This document shows positions 25,001 through 35,689 of a DNA stretch of 64,000 nucleotides, one piece after another. Origin of the DNA: Liriodendron chinense. Its lineage: Eukaryota > Streptophyta > Magnoliopsida > Magnoliales > Magnoliaceae. The stretch spans positions 3,834,196 through 3,898,195 of the forward strand of contig ML058586.1 of assembly GCA_003013855.2 (NCBI GenBank). The letters run 5' to 3'. The position numbers were made by a program, and so were the translations under genes. Within the stretch, counting starts at the first letter, position 1; every line of letters starts with the position of its first letter. The notes beneath the pieces were generated by a model. The model saw only the letters and a program-made list of their open reading frames with translations. It was not told the origin of the DNA and did no database searches.

Positions 25001-25748
25001 CTCAGCATCATATGATAATCATCATGTCTTGAGGGAAGCAATTCTTCCAAAATAAGTGCCTGACGGAATGCATCGACTGCCTGTGATTCCTCGGCATCAT
25101 GGACATCATCAATGGAAACAGACATAACCCTACTGTTTCTCCTACCCCTCTTTGTCAATGAGTGCCTGAACTTTGTGGAGGCATTGATTGCTTTCTTCTT
25201 CAAAGACCCAATCCTAGTCTTCCTCTCATCCTCAGACTCTCCATCGAGTCCTGTAAACAAATAATAGAAAAGGTCATTTAAACACTAGCTACCAAAGCAA
25301 GAATGTTGAAAATTTGGTTTACCGCGATAATGAACAAAGTACTTTCAGAAAAATGAGAAAACATTCATAATTTTTTTCTTAAATCTTTTTAAGTTGATAA
25401 TCCAATAGCCTAGAACTTATCTCTTATTATTGTACCTTATCCATTATGTTTTCTAGCTTTCACATGATGCTGGTGAGTCTCAAGAATAAAACACACCTTT
25501 TCTAATCAGTTGTTTAGTTTCATACAAATTGGATGCAATGACTTCACACAATCTCATCTGCATTCTTATAGGATTTCAATAAATGTAAAAAACCGGCGCG
25601 GGAGGGGGGGGGGGGGGGGGAGTATGACGGTTCACCTAATTTTTAGAAAGAAAAAAAAAAAGCTTAAATAAAACGGATGAAATCAAGGGACCGTTTAATT
25701 ACCAGGTCTTGTGGATCGATCAAGATGTCCTGACATGTGGTCACTCAT
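12431..25748 (-). CDS. SFH: SEC14-like phosphatidylinositol/phosphatidylcholine transfer protein, SFH type (second copy)
   Basis: Thirteen coding exons on the minus strand, 5' to 3': 25748-25703, 25250-25001, 24699-24600, 23833-23567, 23281-23204, 23086-22985, 22899-22850, 22411-22312, 22184-22095, 21901-21785, 15491-15365, 13939-13566 and 12508-12431. They join in frame to 593 codons. The N-terminus has MSGHLDRSTRPG and IGSLKKKAINASTKFRHSL, then CRAL-TRIO-N (QAVDAFRQALILEELLP, FLKARKFDIEK), the Sec14 lipid-binding domain (GVDKEGRPVYIETLGKV, STTILDVQGV, FIINAGPGFRMLWNTVKSF), a hydrophobic stretch (GGVMAFVMGIVTML) and a coiled coil (MKRLGELEEKVTVL). ATG 25748 is favoured because an acceptor lies 10 bases upstream; a second ATG (25736) opens MSGHLDR. 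The C-terminus is uncertain: after KKKKKKTKM the frame either reads on to TGA at 12335-12337 or is spliced at 12430 (GTAAGC) to an exon I could not place. Paralogue of 1-6768. Confidence 0.93.
13035..13093. repeat. GA microsatellite
   Basis: About 29 GA units in the intron between exons 12 and 13 of the minus-strand SFH gene. Confidence 0.95.
14393..14921. mobile_element. Palindromic element, family B
   Basis: Left GTGCGCTCCAGTGGTACTGG and right GGTACCACTTGAGTGCGCC are inverted. Inner words also mirror (CCTGGGCCCCACGCAATG against CATGTGGGCCCCACATC). The 132-residue open frame here is repeat sequence. A truncated relative is at 49528-49900. Confidence 0.7.
15783..15890 (-). mobile_element. 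SINE-like fragment, minus orientation
   Basis: In minus sense GGTTTGAGACTGTAGCTCAA resembles a decayed tRNA-type head, and the T run at 15783-15792 would be its poly-A tail. No flanking repeat was found. Confidence 0.35.
16787..17275 (+). repeat. Left LTR of the gypsy element
   Basis: It shares many words with 20652-21085: GGAATCCAATT, GCTAGACAAGAAA, GTGCTAAT.GGGTAATCTTT, TGATTAGTTGGG, TATAAA, ACCTATCAT and GAAATAAAA. TATA-like and AATAAA-like words sit where an LTR promoter and poly-A signal would. The exact ends are uncertain. Confidence 0.75.
17395..18280 (+). pseudogene. Remnant of gypsy gag
   Basis: Broken frames read IEIPEFHRGLHANGFVDLL, TTWVKMKCLLKE and MMYPRMHALHQGDK, resembling the retrotransposon gag of plant gypsy elements. 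A cysteine-containing stretch at about 18238-18275 (NCPFKCFKYSDLDH) may be a ruined zinc knuckle. Several stops and frame changes are present. Confidence 0.65.
18380..19560 (+). pseudogene. Remnant of gypsy RNase H end and integrase
   Basis: HKAGVLNQVANA (RNase H end) is followed by an H2C2-type integrase zinc region (FRDVRLCTLECSPRESILKE, EGHFGQDKMMALV), the start of the integrase core (SPWADVSLDFVLGLPRTAV) and a C-terminal part (KLQEHKIKPYKVIQKIKDNA). Stops and an internal T run break the frame, so it is inactive. Confidence 0.75.
19566..20509. mobile_element. Non-autonomous hAT element nested in the gypsy remnant
   Basis: It begins CAATGTTTTAAATATCGAC and ends CGATATTTTGAACACTG (inverted). 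GCCTATAG flanks both sides (19558-19565 and 20510-20517). Subterminal words are variants of CGATATCG and GCGATAC. It splits the integrase C-terminal remnant, so it is younger than the gypsy insertion. Confidence 0.88.
20652..21085 (+). repeat. Right LTR of the gypsy element
   Basis: Counterpart of 16787-17275, diverged by many substitutions and small indels. It includes TATAAAACCCACTTAACC and GAAATAAAACAAAGGATTGG. Confidence 0.75.
21290..21480 (+). mobile_element. Possible LINE 3' end
   Basis: CTTGATCTAGTATTCTC, a T-rich block and AATAAAGTGACCGTTTATTATC followed by an A-rich tail resemble plant L1 3' ends. There is no coding support. Confidence 0.3.
25604..25620. repeat. Pure G run (17)
   Basis: It follows GGCGCGGGA in the intron between SFH exons 1 and 2. 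Its length may be unreliable in the assembly. Confidence 0.9.
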
Positions 25749-26126
25749 GTTTCTGTGACTACAAAGGGCAGGAGAAGCAAGCTCGCATATCAAAAATACC
25801 AGGACAGGCGCCCGCTCCAAACACCTAGGTTTCCACCAGCTCAACATCAGAAACCCTAGTGATGGGGGAATTCCACAAAACTTACCTATCTCTACATTCC
25901 TATGCAAGCATTCCATATAAATATCAAAATCACAGAGTTCCATGGCATCAATGCATTTTTATTCTGCAATTTGCATTTCAGCAGTTGATATATAATGAAG
26001 AAGTAGAAGATATATTCAAATTTCATGTGTATGATAGATATAAAAATAGAAAGACAGCAATTCAGCAGTAAAGAGAGAAGTTAGCATGGTGTCTTTCATA
26101 GAAACACAATTATGGAATTCAAATAA

Positions 26127-27716
26127 ATGCATGCATTTTGGGTCAAGATTCAAACAGAAATCTCCAGAAATCAACAGAATGCATGCATTTCAGCTTGAGA
26201 TAGAAAAAGAAGAAGTAAGCAAGACAAATTAAGATAGAAGGAAATTTCCAGCAAAAAATAAACACCTTTGCATTTCCATAGTGGAAATCGTACAATACAA
26301 TAAGAGCGTGTATCCCATGGATTCCGTTTGGATTCAGTAGATAAAGTAATGATTAGACAATGATAATTTCCATGGTCACCAGAGAAAATAGGATTCCAAA
26401 TTCATTAAGGGCTGTTTGGATAGCAAGGGAATCCTCAAATTCATTAAGGGCTTGTTTGGATGCTTGTAATAGGAATACGCTAGAATCCAAATCACATGGT
26501 AAATGAAGTCAATGCAAATTGGAATCTTTAGTTGTGTTTGGATGCCTGTAATTCGAATACGCTAGAAACCAAAACAAAAAAAAATGGATGCTTGTAATTG
26601 GAATGCATTAAGTAAATCAGTTTTAATACACCAAATTAGTATATGTGACAACTGACATTTGACATAATAATTGTAATAAGCCCATTAAAAAAATATATAC
26701 TTTGGCAAAAAATAAGCAAATTTTGAGCCTTGGGTGGACCATAAAAGTGGGCCCACTTTAAAAAATCCGATCGTTTCTAGCATCAACCAATTCTCAACCT
26801 TTTTAGAGGATTCCAATTCACAAGATTTTGTTGTATTCCATTTCCAATTACCACTTTATCATTAAACCGAACGACCCTTTTGCCCATGTGCATCCATTTA
26901 CCGCTTATTACAACTATTTGCCATCAACCAAACGACCACCATCTTTTTTCTTGTGCCAGAGAATTTTGACCATGGATAAGAGTAATGATTCCTGTATGGC
27001 ATCCACGTATCCAAATGCTCAACCTTCTTGTCAGCACAGTGACAAATCTCATTCTCAGCAATTTCCTCACTGAGAAGTAAAATATTTTTATTGTATTAAT
27101 AAATATGTTAAAAATCTTTATATTATATGGAATAACAAATTTCTAAGGTTACTTTTTTTTCTTCTTGATAATATCACGAGAATATTGCCATAAACTTTAC
27201 AATCTGCCTATATTTTTTTAAATCTCATGATGATAATTTTTCCCGATATTATCACGGGATTTTCAAAATCTTGGCGATATGTGTCACACTGCTTGTCAGT
27301 GGAAAATACCATTTCCACATGGATTCCTTGAAGCCAAGCACGCCCTAAAAAACATATTTCATATGGTCATAAAGGTTTAAAAAAAAAAAAAAAAAAAACT
27401 CTAGAATCCTAGAAAACAGAAAAAAGATTAAAACTAAAACCTCTCTGATTCAAAAGAACTCATGCATTCCATATCGAGAACTCAAAACCAAAAATACAGA
27501 AGCCAAAGCACGAAAAGAAAGAGCAAATTCCTCCGCATTTCCATCAGCAGCTACAGATTGAAACCAACAAGCTTCGAATTCGATGAAATGCATGCAATTA
27601 CAATCGAGAATGGAAACAGAAAAGCTGCGAATCTCAGAAAGAGGGAATTCCTCCGCATTTCCATCAGAAGCTCCGGATCGGAACCAAAAGGCTTCAGAAT
27701 CGATGAAATGCATGCA
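26127..27716 (-). promoter_or_regulatory. Cluster of CATGCATG/RY motifs in the SFH leader intron
   Basis: ATGCATGCA occurs at 26127-26136, 26179-26188, 27588-27596 and 27708-27716, all inside the leader intron. RY motifs are bound by plant B3 factors of the ABI3/FUS3 type. Two of the four copies come from the tandem duplication at 27526-27760. Regulatory use is inferred only. Confidence 0.35.
26300..27350. other. MITE-end debris in the SFH leader intron
   Basis: Several isolated ends (GGGCTGTTTGGATAGC at 26408, GGGCTTGTTTGGATGC at 26447, TTGTGTTTGGATGCC at 26532, AAGCCAAGCACGCCC at 27331) suggest stacked, decayed GGGC.TGTTTGGAT-type MITEs. No complete element could be delimited. Confidence 0.5.
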
Positions 27717-27760
27717 ATTTCAATCTAGATCGGAAGCAGAAACCATGGAATCTGAGAAAG
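27450..27760. repeat. 120-bp tandem repeat (about 2.6 copies) next to the SFH leader exon
   Basis: AATTCCTCCGCATTTCCATC starts units at 27526 and 27646. A more diverged partial unit lies at about 27450-27525. The repeat sits in the first 320 bases of the leader intron, beside the donor at 27767-27772. Open frames in this region are repeat artefacts. Confidence 0.85.
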
Positions 27761-27772
27761 AGAGAAACGTAC

Positions 27773-27960
27773 CACTGGAAAAAGTGTGGGGTTTGAGAAA
27801 CGGAAGAAGTATAAATGACCGAATAATCCTCTCGAGCGAGAAGAAAATAATGCAGAGAGAGAGAGAGAGATTTGACGGGGTCTGGCCATGGGCTCTTCTT
27901 CTCCTACCTTTCTATTCGGAGGGAAGAGAGAGAGGGGGGGGAAGCCCGGAATGCAGGCCG
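27773..27960 (-). other. Putative 5' leader exon and core promoter of the minus-strand SFH gene
   Basis: In minus sense a CT-rich leader ends TTTTTCCAGTG before a donor GTACGT (27772-27767). The matching acceptor is CCCTTTGTAG just before 25758, 10 bases upstream of ATG 25748. CTCTCTCTCTCT and TTTATA words lie nearby. The transcription start cannot be fixed. Confidence 0.5.
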
Positions 27961-29127
27961 CTCCATTCAAAAATTAGAATATGCCACCTATGATGCGCGA
28001 CGCACGCGTCTTCGTTGAATTCTGACAAGTGGGACCCATTATCAGATAATCTAGTCCGTTCATTTTGTGAGGCCCATTTTAGATGGACTAATAATTGAAA
28101 TATTAATATTTATTTTGCATTTAGATAGACGTTTAGGAAGAAATCTACAGAAATGGTTCACAAAAGTTTCAATGTTGGTTAGTAGATATTTTAATTTGAA
28201 CTAATTTTGGTATCTGGTAGATTCAACATTCGGGAAAACTGATCAACGGTCTTGATTATATAAATATTGGATCTATTTCTTGGAATTAAAAACACGTGTG
28301 TACTGCAGATGCGGTTCGCGTGTTGTGTAGTTCCTCGCCATCAAGCACAACTCAAACAGGAGGAAATACTAGTAACAGACGACTCAACTTCGCGCCAAAA
28401 ACGAACGTCGACAGGTGCTTATGATGCTTTCTTGTATAGGATCTGAGACGTTGATAAGGTGACCCCCATGTTTGATTATCTTTCATCTAAAAATTTGGTC
28501 TCTTCGTTGGTTAATAGAGCCACGTGTGAAGAAATAAATGGACGGTTATAACCAACTTTCGAACTCAATGTGCAGTGTGTGGTTCGCTTAATGAGCGAGC
28601 CAACAGGATTTTGAATATGTGACACATAAACCACTTGGGCCCACCCTATCAAGATCAATTGTACAGTACATGTGTTTCAGGTTGACACGTGTTGTGCGTT
28701 TATGTTTCGCGCTTGGAAATGAGGCGACTGGAACTAGCACTCTTCCCGCGCGAAGTGTCCAGCCCAACCCCCCTAACGTCTCTCTCGGTCAAGTCCGACT
28801 GAACTCGCGCCATTAAGATTGGGGATTTTTCATTCCGTGAAGACGTGGTGTACGCGTGCGAGATCTCAGTCGCTCATTATGTGGGCCCACAAGGAAAAGC
28901 TCTGGCCAAGATTAAAGCTGGATTATTAAATGGTGAGCCATGAGAATCAAGGTAAACTATAGGAAGAGAATGAAGAGGGCTATTCTTGCCACTGTGGAAC
29001 GTGTATGGGAGTTGGACCATTTATTAGGTGCAGGCGACCATGGACCGCCCTCAACCCAAAAATAGGCGGCCCTTTAACTCTAAAAATGTGCGTCGAGGGT
29101 ACGAGAGCCGACTAGGTGTGGCCCTTA
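27961..29127. other. Intergenic, upstream of the minus-strand SFH gene
   Basis: No gene is seen. Several ACGTG words (28294, 28522, 28685) and CpG-rich patches (28000, 28315, 28745, 28850) are present, as expected in a promoter region, but nothing firmer can be said. Confidence 0.45.
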
Positions 29128-29468
29128 TCGTGGGGCCCAATTTGATGTGTGTATTCTATATCCACACTGTCGATTCGTTCTGCTAGATCATTTTAGGGCA
29201 TGACCCCAAAAATGAAGCAGATCCAATTCTCAGGTGGACCATATCATAGGAAACAGTGGTGATGAATGCATTGTTATTAAAAACTTCCCAAGTCCCACCA
29301 TAATGTTTATTTATCATCCAAAACTAAACCAGGACGTTGGGAAAATAAATAAATATCTACTTGATCCAAAACTAATGTAGCCAATTGGTGGTTAATCACC
29401 ATTGTTTCCTACTGTATAGTCTACCAAAGAATTAGATCTGCTTCATTTTTGGGCTCATGGCTTTTGGT
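29128..29468. mobile_element. Palindromic element, family A, right arm truncated
   Basis: The left arm is GTGGGGCCCAATTTGATGTG and TATATCCACACTGTCGATTC. The mirrored centre reaches GATCTGCTTCATTTTTGGGC. The right arm stops at a 21-G run followed by a SINE-like head. Confidence 0.75.
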
Positions 29469-29489
29469 GGGGGGGGGGGGGGGGGGGGG
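29469..29489. repeat. Pure G run (21)
   Basis: It lies between a truncated family A palindrome and a minus-strand SINE fragment. Confidence 0.9.
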
Positions 29490-29580
29490 TGGTTCACACA
29501 TCCCCATCCTACTTTAGAATCCATGACCTCATGTTGAAATTGTGCATGCCTACCATCAAGGCATTAGTAAAGACCCTAGT
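29490..29580 (-). mobile_element. SINE-like fragment, minus orientation
   Basis: ATCCATGACCTCATGTTGAA and CTACCATCAAGGCATTAGTA match the head of the SINE at 9333-9466. Confidence 0.5.
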
Positions 29581-29739
29581 GCTTAGAATAATTTTATAAG
29601 TGGGGGATTGACCCATACTATTCTGATAAATTATGGAGCGTATGACACAAAATCATCGTAATAAGGTCTTCAAAGCCTTTGTTGCATGGGCTCTTAATGC
29701 TATCGAGTCCAGATCCTATTGGCTGCAAAACAAGAAATC

Positions 29740-30361
29740 CATGTTGCAGCCTTTTCATTGGTCCACGTCACAGTACATGACATCAGAGTTGGAAAATGGA
29801 CGCCTCAAATCAGTTACACAGGGACCACCGGCCGGCCAGCTGGTCACGTTGGAACAAGGCAGCATTGCTGCTGGGCTCTTTTTAGGCCATTCAGCCGGCA
29901 GTGTCCTATTACGACTTGGTCTCTTGCACGGGTTTGTTGTACAAGGAGTTTCTAATTCTGATTTTTCCCTATTTAAGGGGATGTAATCCGGGATTAGGGT
30001 TGCCGCCAATGAGCCAAAGATTGAGAGAGTTCTAGGGAAAGAGAAAGAGCTAGGAGGAAGCTTGGAGTTCTCGGGGATGAGGGAAATGGATGGGTTTGTC
30101 CTTCTCATGTGAGAATTAGCTTTGTTAGCTTGGGATTTCTCTTATGGGCTGTGATCCGAGTTGTGTTTCTTCTATATCTTATAACTTCTGATATTATAGT
30201 GGATTTGTGTCGCTTTGTGCCGTGGTTTTTACCTGTAAGGGGTTTTTCCACGTAAAATTCGAATTGCTTCTTGTATGTGTTGATTTGCTTGTGTAATTAC
30301 CATTGTGATGTGTTCCTCGCATGCTTTGATTGCTTCCGCTGTGGGGCTCCTAACCCCAACA
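29740..30361 (+). mobile_element. Ty1/copia-like LTR, probably solo
   Basis: TATTTAAGGGGATGTAATCC looks like a promoter and leader. The end CCGTGGTTTTTACC, TTTTTCCACGTAAAATTC and CTCCTAACCCCAACA has the layout of copia LTR 3' ends. No internal coding sequence follows. The left border is a guess. Confidence 0.55.
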
Positions 30362-32119
30362 ATCAATGTGATCAGATTACACTGAGGGTGTGATGTGGTT
30401 GCAAACCTATGTGACGATGTGGATTAATAAAAAGGTTGCAAACAGAATGGCTCCAAACTGAAAAATTTCTGTTTGCAGCCAACTGAGGATCCGGACTCAA
30501 TGCCATGTGGAAGAGGAACAGGTTAAACACATAAATGAATTGAAATGACAAGAATACCCTCAGTTAAAGAGTCAGATGCATCTCTTTCCTCTTTCAGAAG
30601 CATATATTTCATTTTTTTTTCAAAGTAGAGAAACCATAATTTCTTAAAAAGCATGGTGGATGATAGGCAAGCACTAACAAATCCATACATGGCATATTTA
30701 AATCAGACCGTCCAAATTATGGGTCACAATTTAGATGGTCAATAAACAAAAAATGGGAAACCATGTGATAAACCAGAATTTAGTGTATCCTATGATTCAA
30801 TCTAAAACAATTAAAAAATGAAAAGTGGTTTTTGAATTTTAATGTCACTTACCCCTCTTTGATCAGTGTTCTACCCTATTTCGTTTGGACCAGCTCTACC
30901 ATATGATTTCCCACACAAAAATTACGCTGGTTGGATTTAGTAACTAGCTGATTGGTGGACAACAATCAGAGGTAATTTCAACAAGCAAATTGCATCAATA
31001 AGATGTTAGGGTAGTTCAATCATTCTTCTTTTGGATGATGGCCTACCAATAGTGGGACCTGCGATTTGGATGGTTTAACTCAAAATGATGTGTGCTAAGC
31101 ATGCAATTTATGAGTGCCTGTGAATCATCGATCGCACTCTCCTTTCTTAAGCTGATAGCATAATCATCTCAAAAGTAGCTACATTGATTCTCAACCACTC
31201 TTTGGCATTCTTAATAAGATTAGCATCATTTTGAGTTTATTTCTTTTAAATTTGTTTGAAATTTGAAATTATTGGCCAACAAGTGTGTTAAATTAGAGAG
31301 ACTACATTATGAAAAACAATATGTTATATTAATTCTTTGATAACAATTGAATATATAGATAAGATGGAAATTTTATAAGGGATTTAGAAAGATCCTACCA
31401 GATACGCACCTAAACGAATATGCAAATGTCCCTAAATTAATTAGAAACCTAATTTATTCTAATGTATTCTAGCATCCCACCTCCAATACTATGTGCTCGA
31501 AAAAGATGATCAATCTATGCTACTTGGGGTAGTGTTATGAACAAAGGTGGGGCAGAGTCATGAAGGGAGCGGTGGTTTTGGGTTGCAGTTCCAACAATCA
31601 ATTGTGCTTGGTTGCGATGGGGAGCAGACAACGCTGAGGTGTTGATGGATAATAGTGCCACATTGGAGAAAGAAGATGAAGATGCGGGATTGATGGTGTG
31701 AATGGAGTTCTGCCATTACTTGATGTGGAGGTCGTGGGGCAATTGTCGCGATGATTTGGTGGTTCAATAGATGTGGCTACAGATCGACTGCTGAGAAGGG
31801 AGAGGAAGAGAAATGGGTCTAGGGTTTTATTGAGATAGACAATAAGCTATCAAAGGCCTTGGAATTGGGCACTTTAATGCCATATAACCAGAGAGATTAT
31901 ATTGTAGAAAACTATGACTTATATTATTTCTTTGATAATAGCTAAATATATAAATGAGATATGTAGGGCATCTGAAGATCCTAATAGATAAATATCCCCA
32001 ACTTAATTAGATAATCTAATTTATTCTAATATACTCTAATACTATGCAAATGATCATGTACGATCAACTATGTAGGTTACATAATTGCAATCCTTTCTTA
32101 GAAGCAACTTGCACTTAAG
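30362..32119. other. Intergenic, nothing firm recognised
   Basis: AT-rich. At 31075-31145 the words CAATTTATGAGTGCCTGTGA and CATCGATCGCACTCTCC resemble sequence just upstream of LYSA (36355-36395), suggesting a shared unknown repeat. The block at 31290-31480 (GAGAGACTACATTATG) is partly repeated at 31890-32040. Confidence 0.45.
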
Positions 32120-32412
32120 ACCATATATATCAGTTTTGAGAAGGTCTCATGTCCAACTGATTGGACTATAAGTTATGGTCTGAAATTGTATCTACTCATC
32201 AAGTGGACCACTCCCATAGAAAACAATGCATAGCCTTTTTATAAACAACAAAATACAAGTGTCGCCCACTTGATAGTGGATATGGCTGATTTTTTAAACT
32301 GGGTGATTATCATGGTGGGGCCAACCCATTGGATGGGTTGTGTAATAGGCCAGAAGTAATCTTCTAGGTGGACCATAAATTGTGGTCCACTCAGTTGGAT
32401 TTGGTGCAAGTC
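32120..32412. mobile_element. Palindromic element, family C
   Basis: Left TCATGTCCAACTGATTGGAC and right GTGGTCCACTCAGTTGGATT are inverted. The centre includes GGTGGGGCCAACCCATTGGA. Related to 56261-56625 and 51775-51998. Confidence 0.6.
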
Positions 32413-33000
32413 TGGAAACAATAATTTTCAACCCATAAATGAATGGGTTGTAGCATACAATTGATTGCGGGTAATCAGTCCTAAACGCATAAATGCTTTT
32501 CGGCATTTGGTCCATAGTTAAAATGTCATCAACATTACATGAAATTTGATAGGTGGAGAATGCTTTTATAGGAAGGTGGTGCATTTCATTGCATGCATGG
32601 CTTTTACGAGTAGCAAGAAATGAGGTCTGGTGGTATTTCTTATAAGGAGAATAGTGCCGTTGGTAGAGTTTGAAAACTCTTATAAGACACCTCACTATTT
32701 GTTTGGTCACCTACAAGCATTGCAGGTTTAATCAGAAAGGTTTGGTAGAGTTCTCCTTATAGATGGCATAAAGATAGAGACGCCCAACCTTGGAGAAATT
32801 TCTTTTAGAGTTTTCTCTTTATACAAAACCCCCTATCTTTCCATATGTAACAAGAAAATTCCTGAATTCACCGTATTTGCAAAAGCCCTCCAGCTTTTGC
32901 ATATTCCTTCACTCCCCCCTATGGTTTCATTCTGGTTAATGGATGATGTTTATAATATGTAGATGGCATCACCTTTTTGCTTTAATTGGCCATTCACCTA
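32413..33000. other. Intergenic, nothing recognised
   Basis: AT-rich sequence. The minus-strand frame at 32294-32710 starts inside the family C palindrome and shows no known domain. Confidence 0.45.
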
Positions 33001-33162
33001 CTAGCCCAGCTGGAAGACACCTAGGCGTTTCAATAGCAGGTATTAGGTTCTAGTGCTAAGGAGACACACTAACCCCACTAATGGGTGGGTGCATCTTGTG
33101 ACTAACTATGTGGGTGTGTTGCGCAGCTAACAAGGTGGGTGAGCTGCATGACTAACAAAAAT
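33001..33162 (+). mobile_element. SINE, second type
   Basis: TAGCCCAGCTGGAAGAC as box A and GGTTCTAGTGCTAAGG as box B are followed by ACACACTAACCCCACTAATG, GTGACTAACTATGTGGG and GCATGACTAAC, then a short A tail. It matches 55741-55884 closely. Confidence 0.75.
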
Positions 33163-33404
33163 ACCATTTTTAATAACCATTTTGTCCACTTTAGTTGATC
33201 CAATGGGTATGCAAGTGATTTGATCGTTCAACTGATTTTGACATATTGTGGGCATGCAATGTATGAAATGGCCTGATTTTTATGCCAGGAGATATAAATG
33301 GCGTAGATCACCTGATGGAAAGCTTAGATCTCACACATGGATCCCACGCTTGCATGGAAATAGCAAGCCTCCTTTAAAGTACATTGGAATTGACTTCTCA
33401 CATA

Positions 33405-33600
33405 CAACTAGACCTGCAGACGGGTCGGGTTGGGCCCAACCCTGAACTGAACCTAAATATATTTAAAGGTCTGGGTTTCGGTCCAAGTTGTGACCGGATT
33501 AGGCTGACCCAACCCTAACCCTACCATACTTGTAAAAGGGTTAACCCTAACCCTGCCCTATCCTATATGATAAACCGAGTCGGGTCGGGTTAGGACTTAT
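33405..33600. mobile_element. Decayed hAT subterminal sequence
   Basis: Alternating GGGTCGGGTTGGG and AACCCTAACCCT words. The CCCTAACCCT words are not telomeric arrays. No intact ends were found. Confidence 0.45.
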
Positions 33601-34050
33601 ATTTCTATGGTGTGGTCCACCTAAGATTTGTGTCAGCTTCAATTTTGGTATCATATTCTAAAATGATCTTTCAAAATAGTTGGACGGTGTGGATTTAAGA
33701 CACATAGTCAGGGGCCACCCACCTTGGTGGATCCCGAATGTCACCTAATCCGCTCCTTTTGTGAGTGTGAGATGAGCGCAGCTTCGGTGAGAGTCGGTGA
33801 GACCCGGAACTAGCTATGTGGGTGAGACCCTAACCACGAGGCTCACTATATTGTAAATCGATGCCGTCCATCTACGTTTCCAGATTATTATAGGACATAG
33901 TCCCAAAAAGGAAGCAGATAAAAGCTTTAGGTAGACCACACCACAAAAATTAGTGGTCATTGAACTCCCACGATTAAAAGATTCTAGAGTCCACCCTAAT
34001 GTTTATTGACCATTCAACCTATTGATAATGCTATATAGATATTTCTAAAA
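33600..34050. mobile_element. Palindromic family A arms, interrupted
   Basis: A right arm (GTGTGGTCCACCTAAGATTT to GGACGGTGTGGATTTAAGAC, about 33610-33705) and a left arm (GATGCCGTCCATCTACG to ATTGACCATTCAACC, about 33860-34025) flank about 150 unrelated bases. Confidence 0.6.
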
Positions 34051-34059
34051 GCAATAAAC

Positions 34060-34290
34060 TAGTATAAATGGGGCGGTTCGGGTCAAGATATACGGGTCGG
34101 GGTACGGGTTGGGTCTGGCAGGTTTGGCATGTACCCTAAACCGTACCTAAATTAAAAACGGTCCAGCCGCATTTACTCGGGACCGGACCGTTTTGTCAGC
34201 CGGGTCAGGACGGATCGGGTTTCTACCTGGTTGGGTCGGGTTGGGTCGGGCGGGTTAACCAGGCAGATGTGCAGCCCTACATACAGCCCA
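34060..34290. mobile_element. Decayed hAT-like element, GGGTCGGG words
   Basis: CGGTTCGGGTC, GGGTCGGGGTACGGG and TTGGGTCGGGTTGGGTCGGG words end at GCAGATGTGCAGCCCTACAT, a typical hAT right end. The left end is unclear. Confidence 0.5.
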
Positions 34291-34567
34291 ACCAGGGTTA
34301 ATTAAAAACAAGTTGTCTCTTTATACAAGAATGGAAAAGGTAGGTGGTTAGTTAAAATTATGGTAATTTCAGGTGGTTCTGTTGTATATAAAAAGGAAAT
34401 GTTTTTTTTTTTTTAAAATAAAAATAAACTCAAACCAAATCATACAATATGAAACAAGTGATCTTGAACGTCTCCATTACATTGAAGAAGCGAGAAAATC
34501 TCTCTCTTTTTCTCTCTAATATTTTACCTCTTGAGGTGCATTTGGATGCTCAAATGAATCCAACAAA

Positions 34568-35023
34568 GGGCCTGTTTGGATTGCCAATTACCATCGTATT
34601 GTGTTGCAAATGAGCAATCATGACTTACCCATTAAATTGACAGTGGACTAACTAATGCATGTGTTTGGATAAAAATGTAAACAGGCGGACTTTCTACTGA
34701 TTTGACTAATCATGTGTTTGGAAGGGAGGTAATTAGGCATGTGGGGCCCATATTAACAAATGGACAACTTAAAAATACAATGCATACATCAAGGTGGACC
34801 CCACGATCATGGTGGTACCCAAATCATGTGTTCCGGGTACCAAACAAGTAGCGCTGTAGTGAGATATATTTCCCATGAGATATCTTTGATTACACTGACA
34901 TAATGTCAAAGGAAATTCACCAGTTTGAATTTTCATTTCTGTATTTTTGCCGAACACACTTAAAGGTAAAATCAAGGATGAATTTCCAATATTTATTGTG
35001 ATGTAATCGTATCCAAACAGGCC
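34568..35023. mobile_element. MITE with GGGCCTGTTTGGAT ends
   Basis: Left GGGCCTGTTTGGATTGCCAA and right GTAATCGTATCCAAACAGGCC are inverted. The flanks do not show a clean TTA pair. A family A tip (TACATCAAGGTGGACCCCAC) lies inside at about 34785. Confidence 0.7.
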
Positions 35024-35689
35024 TGAATAATTAGTATTCTATGAAGTGGAAGTACTCAAAGTGTAAATTGCTTTTAGGAATTAACATCCATTTTTTTTTT
35101 TTTTTTTTTGGAAACAGGTAAGATAGCGTTGAACACAGAATGCTTACCTTGCTTTTAAGTTGGAGTTTAAAATTAACAATAATAAAGAAAGTGGGTACAA
35201 TTCAAATGCTAAAAAATGCTAGGAATAGGAAACATCCCTAATTTTTTTTTTTTATATTTTCTCATAATTGAAACGAATCTTTGCTACTGTGTTCTTTTGT
35301 GCATCGAGTGTAATCTCAAATATGTCACTTGTCAATCCAATCTAACATTCATTATTATAAATAAAAATAAAAAATCATCAATTTTGATACATTTTTTACA
35401 ACCACCTTTAATTGTCAAAAAGAAGAAGAAGAGGCATGCTTGAGAGAGAGAGAGAGAGTGCCCTTGCATAACAATTATCAGATCCCCTTCTAGCAACTAT
35501 CCAAGTTGCTGGATTTGAGGCTGAAATGATCTTTAATTTTCTTAGTATTTTGAATTGCAGATCTCCATAATGGTTTCCTATTTCATTGAAAATCATGTCA
35601 ATTTCAAATGGATTTCATGCATTTCTATACACCGAAAATATGGAACCCCGTGATGCCTTTCATCCTTTTCACCAGCTGGTTTTATGACT
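35024..35689. other. Intergenic, nothing recognised
   Basis: AT-rich with T and A runs and a short GA repeat (35441-35458). Confidence 0.5.

Noticed and set aside
27583..27993. 136-residue plus-strand ORF
   Set aside because: It is antisense to the SFH leader region and made of the 120-bp repeat.
31558..31767. His/Pro-rich minus-strand ORF
   Set aside because: No family, no splice signals and no supporting context.
32294..32710. 138-residue minus-strand ORF
   Set aside because: It begins in a family C palindrome and shows no domain, splice context or codon signal.
33480..33560. CCCTAACCCT words suggesting interstitial telomere repeats
   Set aside because: The spacing is irregular and interleaved with GGGTCGGG words typical of hAT subterminal sequence.
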